Origin: a virus
DNA length: 52,186 nt
IMG/VR virus record: IMGVR_UViG_3300032334_000367
Location: 1-52,186 of that record
Reading direction: 5' to 3' (one strand)
The notes beneath the pieces are model-generated. The model did no database searches and was not told where the DNA came from. It was given only the letters and a program-made list of their open reading frames with translations. Position 1 is the stretch's first letter. The number at the start of each line of letters is the position of its first letter. Both the position numbers and the translations under genes were made by a program. Shown here piece by piece: positions 14,200-23,088 of this stretch.

Positions 14200-16551
14200 T
14201 TACGCAGCTATGTTTTGCATGAACCGACTTAAGAACATTCGCTGAATGTTGCGGTTTTTGACGGAAGCCATGAATGCTTTGGCCAACTTGCTCTTGGTCG
14301 CATCTTCGGGAACAACAATCTTCTCATCTTTAATTTCAAGACTATCGTTCACAACAAAGAAATATTCATCAAACCCAAATTTGTCACAAGACATAAAATT
14401 GTCAACCGCAATTTTATTGCGAAGATTTCGCATCTGCTGACGGAAAATATCCCTCTGAGCATCAGTTTCATTACGATTTGTTCTAGGATCAACAAACTCA
14501 TAAGGATATACTAGATTCGGAATATCGGTTTTACGACAAATGTAATATCCAGTATACTTTGCTCCAGTAACCTTTTTGGCAACTTCAATTAGAGCGCGAG
14601 TAGATATGAAACGGTCATCACCATACCTATAGGTACTCTTCATCTTATCTTCATAACGAACGCGAACATTCGTTCCAGGATATTGGATATAAAAAGAAGA
14701 CTTACTATTTTTGTCAATATGTACATATTCTTTTCTTCCCTTATTGTCAGAGAAATATTGACGGGTTGTGACACCTTCACCATCAGTCAAGAAAATGCAA
14801 TTTACAATATCGAGACGATTAGACGTTTTGAAGTTACTCACAATTTCAATAGATGAAGCAACTGCCTCATCGAGCGGAGTTCCATGTAGCTGTTCAGAAC
14901 ATGGAATAGCACTCTCACGAACAGTATAGTCTATATTTTGAGCTTTACCAAGGTAAATTAAATTCATGCATGATTCGCGATAATCATTTTGATTCATGCT
15001 GCTGCTAAGATAATGTTTCAGATGAAAACAATCATCTGAAAGATCTAGAACATCTTTCTCGATTACAATCTTGCGAAGAGCGACTCTAACATCATCATAT
15101 ACGACAGCCGATTTAGGATTGTTACTGAACCCATATACATCAAATGGAATATTTACTTTTTTGCAAAACATGGTAAGAGCAATTGCTTGCTCAAAAGTCT
15201 TCAAAAGAATGTCACTCATAGAACCAGAAAGGTCGATGAATAGAACAAGACCGTGATTCTTTCCCTGCTGGATAGTGGTAACACGTTTGAAAATGTCAGC
15301 ACCGAGCGAGTACCGAGAAAGTTTACCCACATCGACTTCACCAGACTTAGAAACTTTTGCGCGAGAAAGCTGAGACGCATTTTTGCGCATCTCAAATTCC
15401 TTAACCATGTAATTTACCATAGGTCCACTGCGCGAAATAAAATCGCGATATGCGACGTTTCTCATATTATGGATTAATACAGAAGGAACATACTCATTCA
15501 TGTAGCTGTAAATGGTATCATGAGTGGCAAAATCTTCGATATGATTTTTGATCGCACTATGCACTTTCTTGTAATTTACGACAGTATGTGGTTTAAAGCG
15601 AGGAACGAAAACAGTCTTGCTGTGGATAGAACCATCAATAAGATTTTTCTCATTCATTCGGAATGCATTATCGGTAATAGAAGTTAGATCGTCATCATCA
15701 GTTTCAGATTCTCCCAAAGAGTTCAATTTTGATTCTTTTTCGTCTTCATCTTCGTCCTCATCAGAATCCTTAAATTCATCAGATTCTTCAGAGTCGTCGG
15801 AGTTATCGGAGTTGTCAGTTTCTTCAGATTCATAAGAATTGTCAAAGTTATCAGAGTCTTCAGAGTCATCAGAATCATCAGATTCTTCCGAATCTTCAAA
15901 TTCATCATATTGACCATTGTTATTCCAACTATCAAATTCGTCAGATTCATCATCTTCAGGAGACTTATCTTTCATCTCGTTTTTCTTTTTCTGCCACTCT
16001 TCTTTTGCCAGAGCGTGCAAATCGGTTGCGATGTTATGTACATCTTCCCAAGTTTGGGCAGCATTAATACGATCGACGAATTTCAGTTCGTCTGGGCTGA
16101 ATCCCACAGTAACGTGCGCACCCAACTTGTAGAAAATATTGATGCGGTCAATGAGACGTAAAGTCTTGACGTCGATTCCAGAAAGACCGAAGAAATCTTG
16201 CTCATGGAGCTTTCTGTATGCAAGATTGAACGAACGACGCAGACCAGGATACTTTTCCTTGATCTTACGTTCGATGCGAGCATCTTCAACGACATTAAGA
16301 TAAGACTTGAGAGACCTATTGTTCTCGACGGCAGAATGCCAACCTTCTGCCGGAGTGTAAAATGCGTGACCAACTTCATGACCCGTCATCAGGTCATAAG
16401 TGTCAGAATCCATCTCTCTGTAATTTGGGAGAACGATCGTGCGAGTCTCGAGGTCGAAATACGCAGTCGGAACATTACGATGCTCCACTGACAAATTTTC
16501 CTGCGCGAGCAATTTCGCGAGGGTAGATTTACGTTCGAATAGATTTTCCAT
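14200..16551 (-). CDS. cobT: CobT-like protein with HExxH and VWA domains
   Basis: The 783-residue protein has an N-terminal region with HEVGH (about 58-62) followed by LNVVEDARIERK (about 86-97), a zinc-metallopeptidase-like arrangement. An extremely acidic Asp/Glu/Ser linker spans about 196-290. The C-terminal von Willebrand A domain has the MIDAS motif DLSGS (440-444). This matches CobT-like partners of MoxR/CobS ATPases. The ATPase gene is the next one transcribed. ATG 16551 has an AAAGGAA site; the frame extends 10 codons further without support. Role in B12 synthesis is not shown by the sequence. Confidence 0.85.
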   Translation of the reverse strand: MENLFERKSTLAKLLAQENLSVEHRNVPTAYFDLETRTIVLPNYREMDSDTYDLMTGHEVGHAFYTPAEGWHSAVENNRSLKSYLNVVEDARIERKIKEKYPGLRRSFNLAYRKLHEQDFFGLSGIDVKTLRLIDRINIFYKLGAHVTVGFSPDELKFVDRINAAQTWEDVHNIATDLHALAKEEWQKKKNEMKDKSPEDDESDEFDSWNNNGQYDEFEDSEESDDSDDSEDSDNFDNSYESEETDNSDNSDDSEESDEFKDSDEDEDEDEKESKLNSLGESETDDDDLTSITDNAFRMNEKNLIDGSIHSKTVFVPRFKPHTVVNYKKVHSAIKNHIEDFATHDTIYSYMNEYVPSVLIHNMRNVAYRDFISRSGPMVNYMVKEFEMRKNASQLSRAKVSKSGEVDVGKLSRYSLGADIFKRVTTIQQGKNHGLVLFIDLSGSMSDILLKTFEQAIALTMFCKKVNIPFDVYGFSNNPKSAVVYDDVRVALRKIVIEKDVLDLSDDCFHLKHYLSSSMNQNDYRESCMNLIYLGKAQNIDYTVRESAIPCSEQLHGTPLDEAVASSIEIVSNFKTSNRLDIVNCIFLTDGEGVTTRQYFSDNKGRKEYVHIDKNSKSSFYIQYPGTNVRVRYEDKMKSTYRYGDDRFISTRALIEVAKKVTGAKYTGYYICRKTDIPNLVYPYEFVDPRTNRNETDAQRDIFRQQMRNLRNKIAVDNFMSCDKFGFDEYFFVVNDSLEIKDEKIVVPEDATKSKLAKAFMASVKNRNIQRMFLSRFMQNIAA

Positions 16552-16580
16552 TTGGGTTCCTTTACCAACTCTATAGGACA

Positions 16581-16609
16581 ATTGTACTATATCTTAGCTG
16601 GAAAAGCAA
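16581..16609 (-). promoter_or_regulatory. Sigma70-type promoter, TTGCTT-N17-TACAAT
   Basis: Minus-strand TTGCTT (16604-16609) and TACAAT (16581-16586), 17-base spacer ending in TAG. It lies between the deformylase stop (16631) and the CobT-like start (16551). Confidence 0.78.
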
Positions 16610-16630
16610 CCCCTAAAAACTTGAACAGAA

Positions 16631-17209
16631 TCAATAACTTACGGGTGTTTCTTTTTCAACTGTCTTTTTCATAATCTTAAGGTTTTTCTTAATTTTTTTC
16701 TTTTCTCTTTCTAATGTTAGAGATGAAACTTTCTTGGTGTAGAATATTCCATCTAAATGATCAATTTCGTGCTGAATGCAAACTGCTGCCATTCCATCAA
16801 AAGATTGTACCACTTTGTTTCCCTGAAAATCAAAAGACTCAACAGTTACTGCTTCTGCTCTGGGAATATTTAAAAATAGTCCTGGAAAAGAAAGACAGCC
16901 TTCTTTGAGATTAGAGACACCGAGACGATTTACAATTTTAGGATTAAACATTACATATGCAGTTGCTCCCATATTAAGAACACAAACACGATATGGTAAT
17001 CCGACTTGATTAGCAGATAATCCAACTCCTTGTTTTTTTGCCATAGTTTCAACTAAAGAGAATGCCAAATAATGCGGGTTAACCTGAGGGTTGGAGAAAT
17101 TAAATTCTTCAGTTGGTTTGTGTAGAATATCGTCATATTTGTCTACAAGATCGTAGATCTCATATTCAACCATATTACCATCAATAAATTTAAGTTTCTT
17201 TGTGCCCAT
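16631..17209 (-). CDS. def: Peptide deformylase
   Basis: This enzyme removes the formyl group from N-terminal fMet of new proteins. All three family motifs are present in the 192-residue product: GVGLSANQVG (61-70, with Ser in place of the more usual Ala), EGCLS (103-107, Cys metal ligand) and QHEIDH (146-151, two His ligands and catalytic Glu). The Lys-rich C-terminal tail (about 160-185) is longer than in most phage deformylases. The start overlaps the stop of gene 46 by one base. Marine phages commonly carry a deformylase, presumably to process phage or photosystem proteins quickly. Confidence 0.95.
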   Translation of the reverse strand: MGTKKLKFIDGNMVEYEIYDLVDKYDDILHKPTEEFNFSNPQVNPHYLAFSLVETMAKKQGVGLSANQVGLPYRVCVLNMGATAYVMFNPKIVNRLGVSNLKEGCLSFPGLFLNIPRAEAVTVESFDFQGNKVVQSFDGMAAVCIQHEIDHLDGIFYTKKVSSLTLEREKKKIKKNLKIMKKTVEKETPVSY

Positions 17210-18912
17210 TATACGATCCTCGAAAAATTCTTAATCTTATCAAATTTAATTACGCTGCGGAACTTATCGACTAGGATATCACCCTTATGGCTAATAACGA
17301 AGACATTAGTTTCATTCAATGTATTAATCAGTTTCATAAACTCTTCAGTACCGCTATTATCTAGCGAACTGTCGAATACTTCATCAAGAATTAACAAGTT
17401 GGTATTCATACTATTTTTCATCTTAGCAATCGCTCGCCAAGTAAATAGTAGAGCCAAGTCAATTCTCATCTTTTCACCTTCAGAAAAATTCTGATAGCTG
17501 AATTCATCTCTAAATCTTGATTTAATCGTTTCTTTAAACTCTTCATTAATTTCAAAGTTAACAAAGAAGTCCATAGAAGCCAAATATTTATTGACCAGCT
17601 TATTGATGATGGGAAGATACTGTTTAATAATCCTAGCCTTAATACCAGTATCTTTCAATAGGGTAGCTGATACATCTATGTATGTCTTAGTTTCAGAAAG
17701 CTTAATTTTTTCACTATTGAGTTGTTCTAGTTTATCGACTAGTTCCTTTGACACAGTCATCATATCATCGCTGAGAACTTTCTTGTCTTTAAGTTCTTTA
17801 ATTTCAGCTAAAAGTTTCTTCATGTACTTTTGTATTTGGGTTACACTTGCATTAGTTTCAGATACAGCATTACCATGCTTAATTATTTTCTTGTTTATCG
17901 CAGTAATTTCAGTAAGCCGTTCACTAACCTTATTGTATTCATCAGTGAGCTTTTCCAATCCATCATTCAATTCATCAATCTTAGAATTGCATTGGTGAAC
18001 CTTTTCGTCTTTGTTATTAATAGTTTGGTCACAAGAAGGGCAAGTGCTATTCTTGGTGTAGAACTCGATATCCTTTTTGAACTTGCCAATATTGTTTTCA
18101 ATTTTAGCTTCAAGCTGACTCAGTTTCTTTTGCTTATCTTTAACCTTAGATTCATCTTCAACTTTCTTCATCAGGATATCAATATGACGCTGAACCAACG
18201 TAACGTCAGATTGTAACTTAGTTACTTGGGCTTCTTGTTCAGCATATTCAGTTTCTTTCTTTAGAACTTGTTCATCGTTATTCTTTTTTGCATCAGCAAT
18301 AAACTTCTTTTGCAACTCAATCTTCTGAAGAGTAGATTCAAGTTCCTGCTTAAGCTCTGTGGCTCTCTGCTTAATTGCATTAGATTTTTCTTTCACGACA
18401 ACGTTCATTGCAGAGAAGATATTGATGTCCAGTAGATCCTCAATAATAGTTCTACGATCAGAAGCAGAAAGCTGCATGAATGGAGTAAAAGATGCGCTAC
18501 CAAGAATAACAATTTGAGTGAATGCTTTATAGTTAAACTTTAGGATTTGGTCTTCTAAAACTTCTTGATAATCCTTGCTAGCAGCTTCCTGATTTATCAA
18601 TACACCATCAGAATAGATCTCAAATATATTTGGTTTAATTCCTCTCACAATTTTGTAATTTCTATTCAGGGTTCGGAATTCAACTTCAGCAACGCAATCT
18701 TTTGCATTGATTGAATTTACAAGAGTTGGCTTATTGATATTTCTAAATGGCTTACCAAATAGAACAAAGGTGAGTGCATCCAACATAGTGGACTTACCTG
18801 CACCATTCATACCAATAATCAATGTATTAGGAGACTTATCGAGTTTAATCTCTGTAAATACATTACCAGTAGAAAGAAAGTTTTTAAACCTTAATGTCTT
18901 GAACTGAATCAT
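17209..18912 (-). CDS. gp46: Recombination endonuclease subunit gp46 (Rad50-like)
   Basis: gp46 with gp47 forms the Rad50/Mre11-like complex that resects DNA ends for recombination-dependent replication. The 567-residue product (T4: 560) has Walker A GMNGAGKS (34-41), a long coiled coil, a zinc hook CPSC at 291-294, an ABC signature FSEGEKMR, and Walker B LLILDEVFD near the C-terminus. Its start overlaps the gene 47 stop by 4 bases. Confidence 0.97.
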   Translation of the reverse strand: MIQFKTLRFKNFLSTGNVFTEIKLDKSPNTLIIGMNGAGKSTMLDALTFVLFGKPFRNINKPTLVNSINAKDCVAEVEFRTLNRNYKIVRGIKPNIFEIYSDGVLINQEAASKDYQEVLEDQILKFNYKAFTQIVILGSASFTPFMQLSASDRRTIIEDLLDINIFSAMNVVVKEKSNAIKQRATELKQELESTLQKIELQKKFIADAKKNNDEQVLKKETEYAEQEAQVTKLQSDVTLVQRHIDILMKKVEDESKVKDKQKKLSQLEAKIENNIGKFKKDIEFYTKNSTCPSCDQTINNKDEKVHQCNSKIDELNDGLEKLTDEYNKVSERLTEITAINKKIIKHGNAVSETNASVTQIQKYMKKLLAEIKELKDKKVLSDDMMTVSKELVDKLEQLNSEKIKLSETKTYIDVSATLLKDTGIKARIIKQYLPIINKLVNKYLASMDFFVNFEINEEFKETIKSRFRDEFSYQNFSEGEKMRIDLALLFTWRAIAKMKNSMNTNLLILDEVFDSSLDNSGTEEFMKLINTLNETNVFVISHKGDILVDKFRSVIKFDKIKNFSRIV

Positions 18913-19976
18913 TTAGTTTCCAAATTTTGCGCTTCAAGATATATTTCACGGATTTGATTCTTCAGCTTAGACTTATCCAAGTCAATCTCTAAGCCGTCGA
19001 TATACTTGTCCAATAGCGTTACAGTATCATCAGATTGATCGACGATGTCGTCATCAGAAATTTCTGAGTAGTCAGTGAAATCTTCTACGATTGTGAGGTC
19101 AAGAGGAGAGACCTTATATAAGTTGTCTAAGAACATATCATACAATACAGGATTTGATTTGCTCGCAACAATCACCTTTACCATAGCGTTTTTGTATTGC
19201 TCATAGTCTTTATTTGCGATTGTTTCTAGTGTTTCCTGCTTCTCATCGTACAGAACCTTGTGGAACATACGATAAGGGTTTTCAATGAAATCAAGTTCAC
19301 GGGTTGCTGTATCGAATATATGAAACCCGCGCTTATCGTTATAGTCTGCCCAAGTCATTTCATAAGTGTTACCCAAATATGTAACATGACCATCAGTAGA
19401 CTTATGATGAAAGTGTCCTGAATAAACTATATCAAACTTATCGAACATCTCTCGCGAGAGACCTTCATGACACACATTACCGCGATCCATTTCAAAGCCA
19501 GAAATTTCAAAGTGTCCAAAACAAATTTGGGCTGGTGATTGCTTTATGTATTCTAAGATATCATTCATATTAGTATGATTGATCCATGGAATAAGAGATA
19601 TATCAGTACCATCAAACGTTACAGTTTTAGGTGATGAATAAATCTTCAAGTTATCTTGTAACGAAAATAACTCTTCCATCGCATTCACTTCATTGGTGTT
19701 ACGATAAGGGACGTCATGGTTGCCCACAATCACATGGAAGTCAATGTTCATCTCTTTTAATCTAGAGACAAATCGCTTGCGGAGGTTATGTAACGTAGTG
19801 AAATTAATAAAACGTCTACGGTCTACGATGTCACCAAGGTGAACAACAGTTGTAATGTTATTCTCTTGCAAGTAAGGGAAGAAAGTGTTCTCCCAAAACT
19901 TGAAAAAGAATTCATTAAATGCTGGATTATCGCCGCGAGCACCGAAGTGTGTGTCTGTTATAAGTGCTAATTTCAT
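18909..19976 (-). CDS. gp47: Recombination endonuclease subunit gp47 (Mre11-like)
   Basis: This is the nuclease partner of gp46. The 355-residue product (T4: 339) is a calcineurin-type phosphoesterase with DTHFG (8-12), GDIVDRR (48-54) and GNHD (85-88) metal-binding motifs, plus later GHFE and GHFHH His motifs. It starts with ATG behind a AGGAG-like site, and its stop overlaps gene 46 by 4 bases. A promoter lies directly upstream, so 47-46-def form one unit. Confidence 0.96.
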   Translation of the reverse strand: MKLALITDTHFGARGDNPAFNEFFFKFWENTFFPYLQENNITTVVHLGDIVDRRRFINFTTLHNLRKRFVSRLKEMNIDFHVIVGNHDVPYRNTNEVNAMEELFSLQDNLKIYSSPKTVTFDGTDISLIPWINHTNMNDILEYIKQSPAQICFGHFEISGFEMDRGNVCHEGLSREMFDKFDIVYSGHFHHKSTDGHVTYLGNTYEMTWADYNDKRGFHIFDTATRELDFIENPYRMFHKVLYDEKQETLETIANKDYEQYKNAMVKVIVASKSNPVLYDMFLDNLYKVSPLDLTIVEDFTDYSEISDDDIVDQSDDTVTLLDKYIDGLEIDLDKSKLKNQIREIYLEAQNLETK

Positions 19977-20002
19977 AGGAGTACTCTTGAGTGAGAGCTC
20001 TT

Positions 20003-20031
20003 ATTATACCTCATCTTTCAATGATATACAA
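20003..20031 (-). promoter_or_regulatory. Sigma70-type promoter, TTGTAT-N17-TATAAT
   Basis: Minus-strand TTGTAT (20026-20031) and TATAAT (20003-20008), 17-base spacer ending in GAGG. It lies between the gene 55 stop (20039) and the gene 47 start (19976). Confidence 0.75.
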
Positions 20032-20038
20032 AATGTTT

Positions 20039-20614
20039 TTATACTTGAGCGTCGAGCGCCACGTCAAGCACCACTACCTCATCTTCATCTATCAATAGTT
20101 CAAGCGACTTCTTGACTTTTTTCTTCTTATTCATTTTGGTTTGCTCATAGTTCTGTATGAACTCAGAGATATTATCATACATTTCAAATTGCCTACTTGA
20201 GCCACCATTCTCTTCATGCTCGAATTGCTCATACTCATCCAATACACCGATCTGCTCTGTAGACTTATACTTTACATACAGCTGCTTCTTTTCCTTATGG
20301 ATCCGACGGATGAAAGCGAAGTAAATAATTTGAGTGAAATATGCGAATGGATTCTTGGATTTCTTTGGGTCAAAGTTATCAAAGTACATCACACAATTTT
20401 CAATGCCATCGGCAATCATTTCATCTCTAAAAGAATATGATATGAAATTGGGCTTGTGTGATAGATTTTCAGCGATTAGCATCAAGCATTTACCCACATA
20501 GTCTGGGATCTTTGGTTTGGTTGTGCCTTCACGTTTCGCTTTCCTGCAGTCCTTTTTGTATTGAATAAGTGCTTTCAAAAAGTCTGCGTTGTTTACATAA
20601 TGATTCTTTGCCAT
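20039..20614 (-). CDS. gp55: Late-transcription sigma factor gp55
   Basis: gp55 is the sigma-like factor that directs host RNA polymerase to late promoters. The 191-residue product (T4: 185) shows the family's core-binding helix around NCVMYFDNFDP and KNPFAYFTQIIYFAFIRRI (about 88-120), equivalent to sigma region 2. The acidic and hydrophobic C-terminal end could be the clamp-binding tail. It starts with ATG, and TATAAATA-like late motifs elsewhere in the window are its expected targets. Confidence 0.94.
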   Translation of the reverse strand: MAKNHYVNNADFLKALIQYKKDCRKAKREGTTKPKIPDYVGKCLMLIAENLSHKPNFISYSFRDEMIADGIENCVMYFDNFDPKKSKNPFAYFTQIIYFAFIRRIHKEKKQLYVKYKSTEQIGVLDEYEQFEHEENGGSSRQFEMYDNISEFIQNYEQTKMNKKKKVKKSLELLIDEDEVVVLDVALDAQV

Positions 20615-20678
20615 AAATTATTTGACCTGCAGGTGATAAGTGGGTACAATAGACTGTGTCGGGCTTTATGAATAACTC

Positions 20679-20686
20679 TATTTAAA
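20679..20686 (-). promoter_or_regulatory. Possible late-promoter-like octamer TTTAAATA
   Basis: A 7-of-8 match to the T4 late consensus TATAAATA lies just after the stop of the upstream gene, about 65 bases before the gene 55 start. The 74-base gap holds no other clear promoter. AT-rich DNA gives such matches by chance. Confidence 0.25.
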
Positions 20687-20688
20687 GA

Positions 20689-21093
20689 CTATTCTATACT
20701 ATTTTTAGATCCAGGGAAAGTAATTACCTTAGAATTATTATTAGAGAGAACCTTTTCTTTTTTATCAGTTCTCTTATAAGTTCCCCGATCTTCAATCATT
20801 TCAAAGACTACACCTTTATAGTAGTCTATAATATCTTCCTCAACCTCGGCAGTAAAGATAATATCTTTCAAATTGAGGTTGCATCCATTGTCTTTAGCGA
20901 TGCCTTGTGGCATCCAGTTATGCATATAGATTGTCTGTTTACCTGCATCTAAGTCAGCGTCAACAATCACACGCATAGGATTTTCTACCAAAAAAGAAGA
21001 TCTAGTAGAGCCTTTAATTACAGCTATAATATCTTCTCCATTGGAGAGTCTGAGAAACTTAACTTTAGTTTCTTCTGTTTTTGTATCAGACAT
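20689..21093 (-). CDS. Conserved phage protein, possible Sm/LSm-like beta fold
   Basis: The 134-residue acidic product starts with a charged segment, followed by FLRLSNGEDIIAVI, VENPMRV and a later W-containing strand, suggesting a small beta barrel of Sm/LSm-like type. That is a visual impression only. Residues after about 110 are polar and likely disordered. It overlaps uvsW by 8 bases upstream and lies before gene 55, so it is expressed with recombination and late-transcription genes. Function unknown. Confidence 0.7.
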   Translation of the reverse strand: MSDTKTEETKVKFLRLSNGEDIIAVIKGSTRSSFLVENPMRVIVDADLDAGKQTIYMHNWMPQGIAKDNGCNLNLKDIIFTAEVEEDIIDYYKGVVFEMIEDRGTYKRTDKKEKVLSNNNSKVITFPGSKNSIE

Positions 21094-22591
21094 TTTTTAT
21101 TTCTACCTTATAAGTTGAGATTTTAAATTTCTCCGCATGATATATTTTTACACGTTCAGCGTAATGATTCATAGTATAGTTTGTGTAATTTCCAATTCGA
21201 AGGTCATCAGAAATATCGTAAAGCGTTGCTTTGTCTTTATCTTCTCCTAAACGGAGACCTCTACCGATTGACTGTAAATTTCTAATTTTAGATTTACTTG
21301 GAGAGGCGAATACTATATTATGTAGGCGACGAATATTTACGCCTGTTGAGAACACACCATAGGAGGCAACGATGATAGCATCGTTTTCTTTCTCAGTAAT
21401 ATGTCTAACGTTTTCTCGATCTTCTGCTTCAGTTTGACCACAAACAAAAAAGATCTTTCTATTAAGATTTTGGTTTTTCTCCACAATCATATTGTGAAGA
21501 ATTTTACCGTGCTTCTCAACATACTGAAACAAAATTAGGCTGTTACCTTTTTGATCTAATGCAAGATTAGTGATAAACCTATTTCTCGATTCATTAGTTA
21601 CAATAAAGTCCATCTCTTGTTGAAAGTCCATTTCTTTAACCATTTTACATAGTTGTTCAGGATACTTCAATACAAGACATTTAATTTCAAAGTCTGATAA
21701 TTGTTTCTTATCAATAAGTTCTTTGGTAGTTACAAGTCTAGAGGCTGGACCAAAGTGCCCCTCAAGAACAAGCTTGTGAACTTCAGAGTCATCTATAGTA
21801 CCAGTAGTTCCTAATCTATACTTAGCGTTGGTAGATTTGGTCATGATGGATGAAAGTGACTTTGCTTTGAAGCTGTGAGCTTCGTCGCCAATTATAAAGT
21901 CAAATTGCTCAAAGAATTTCTTGGGTAATTCATGTATAGATTGCCATGTAGAAATAGTTAGAGGAACATTAGCGAACTTATCTTGTCCTTGATAAATCTT
22001 GTGGCAATATTTTTCTACATCCCATTTATTGACTGAAGAATAATCTTTAAAGTCACCATACATCTGCTCAACTAGAGAGATAGTTGGAACAATTAGTAAT
22101 CCTCTTTTGCATTTATTTTTTAGCAAGTGACGCATTATCATATAAATGATAAGCGACTTACCAGAAGCAGTCGGAGAAAGAAGCAGTATCTTTTTATACT
22201 TGATTGCTTTGATTAAACCAGTAAGCTGATAGTCATGTGGTTGAATTGGTTTATTTCTTGAATGTAAGTCTAGCGACTTTGCAAACTCAGTTGCTTCTTC
22301 AAGAGTAAATTTGTCAAAGCTTTGCGCAGCAGAATCAACAGCAACTTTTAAATTTCGTTCCTTAGCAAACTCTTTGAGATAACGAATTAACCCACCATAA
22401 AGGTATGCTGTCTTTTTGCTGAAAAGATATATCTTCCCGTTCCAAATTTTCTTTTTGTATAGGGGACTAAATTGATAGTTAGGAGCAAAGAATGAGAAGT
22501 AATCACTCAGTTCTGCTTTCACAGAGTCTTCACAAACTAATTGAACAAATACCTCATTTACTTTGTTAACTATAATATCAATGTTGTCCAC
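21086..22591 (-). CDS. uvsW: UvsW-like DNA/RNA helicase
   Basis: UvsW is an SF2 helicase that unwinds R-loops and branched DNA, and in T4 it shifts replication from origins to recombination. The 501-residue product (T4: about 503) aligns with it: an N-terminal DNA-binding region, Walker A SPTASGKS (139-146), GDEAH near 235-239, and C-terminal motifs ASYGVFSTG and QSIGRGLR. It overlaps uvsY upstream by 14 bases and the small gene downstream by 8. Confidence 0.95.
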   Translation of the reverse strand: MDNIDIIVNKVNEVFVQLVCEDSVKAELSDYFSFFAPNYQFSPLYKKKIWNGKIYLFSKKTAYLYGGLIRYLKEFAKERNLKVAVDSAAQSFDKFTLEEATEFAKSLDLHSRNKPIQPHDYQLTGLIKAIKYKKILLLSPTASGKSLIIYMIMRHLLKNKCKRGLLIVPTISLVEQMYGDFKDYSSVNKWDVEKYCHKIYQGQDKFANVPLTISTWQSIHELPKKFFEQFDFIIGDEAHSFKAKSLSSIMTKSTNAKYRLGTTGTIDDSEVHKLVLEGHFGPASRLVTTKELIDKKQLSDFEIKCLVLKYPEQLCKMVKEMDFQQEMDFIVTNESRNRFITNLALDQKGNSLILFQYVEKHGKILHNMIVEKNQNLNRKIFFVCGQTEAEDRENVRHITEKENDAIIVASYGVFSTGVNIRRLHNIVFASPSKSKIRNLQSIGRGLRLGEDKDKATLYDISDDLRIGNYTNYTMNHYAERVKIYHAEKFKISTYKVEIKNV

Positions 22592-23018
22592 TTATGAATC
22601 TCTCCCATCCCATAAACTCTTTAAGCTGCCAAGTGCGGTTATTAAGTTCTTTCAAAATTAAATTACAAACTTCTACAGCTTGTTCGTGTAGAGCTCTCTT
22701 TGCGATAATTTTCGCAAGATCCTCATCTGACTCAAGATAAGTTGAAACATCGCCTTTTAGAGTAAACCTGAATGGTTCTAGGTTGTACTTCTTGAGCATC
22801 TCATCATCACCGTTTAATTTTCCGGTGTAATATTCCCATTTAATCTTTTTTATCTTAGAAAACTCAATACCACAAGACTTTACAGCAAGAGAATGCGCAG
22901 TAAGTTGGGTAACGTACTTAGAGTGTAAGACAGGAATTCGAATAATTTCTGCACTAGGGTCAGTTCGATCGACCACAGAGTCTTTCTCCCACATCTGGAG
23001 AATTTCGTTAATTTGCAT
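22578..23018 (-). CDS. uvsY: UvsY recombination mediator
   Basis: UvsY loads the UvsX recombinase on single-stranded DNA coated with gp32. The product of about 146 residues (T4: 137) matches T4 UvsY: the N-terminal QINEILQMWEKDS, the AHSLAVKSCGIEFSKIKK block and the following WEYYTGKLNGD. I chose ATG 23018 because it aligns with the T4 N-terminus and has GAGAG just upstream; ATG 23027 and TTG 23039 are in-frame alternatives. A promoter lies at 23059-23088. Confidence 0.9.
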   Translation of the reverse strand: MQINEILQMWEKDSVVDRTDPSAEIIRIPVLHSKYVTQLTAHSLAVKSCGIEFSKIKKIKWEYYTGKLNGDDEMLKKYNLEPFRFTLKGDVSTYLESDEDLAKIIAKRALHEQAVEVCNLILKELNNRTWQLKEFMGWERFISGQH

Positions 23019-23058
23019 AGCTCTCATAATATTACTCAATAAAAAACAAATAATCTAT

Positions 23059-23088
23059 ATTATACCCTTTCTACATCATAATAGGCAA
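23059..23088 (-). promoter_or_regulatory. Sigma70-type promoter for uvsY-uvsW, TTGCCT-N18-TATAAT
   Basis: Minus-strand TTGCCT (23083-23088) and TATAAT (23059-23064) with an 18-base spacer ending in GGG. It overlaps the last codons and stop of the structural gene ending at 23060, so recombination genes can be expressed independently of late capsid transcription. Confidence 0.72.

Noticed and set aside
15723-15953. Met/Thr/Leu-rich repetitive frame
   Set aside because: It is an alternative-frame reading of the acidic Asp/Ser/Glu linker of the CobT-like protein.
12867-16551. Complete B12 (cobaltochelatase) pathway
   Set aside because: Only CobS- and CobT-like proteins are present; no CobN or other corrin genes, so a B12 function is not supported by the window alone.
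17203-17215. TATAAT next to the deformylase start
   Set aside because: It overlaps the ATG itself and has no -35 at a suitable distance.
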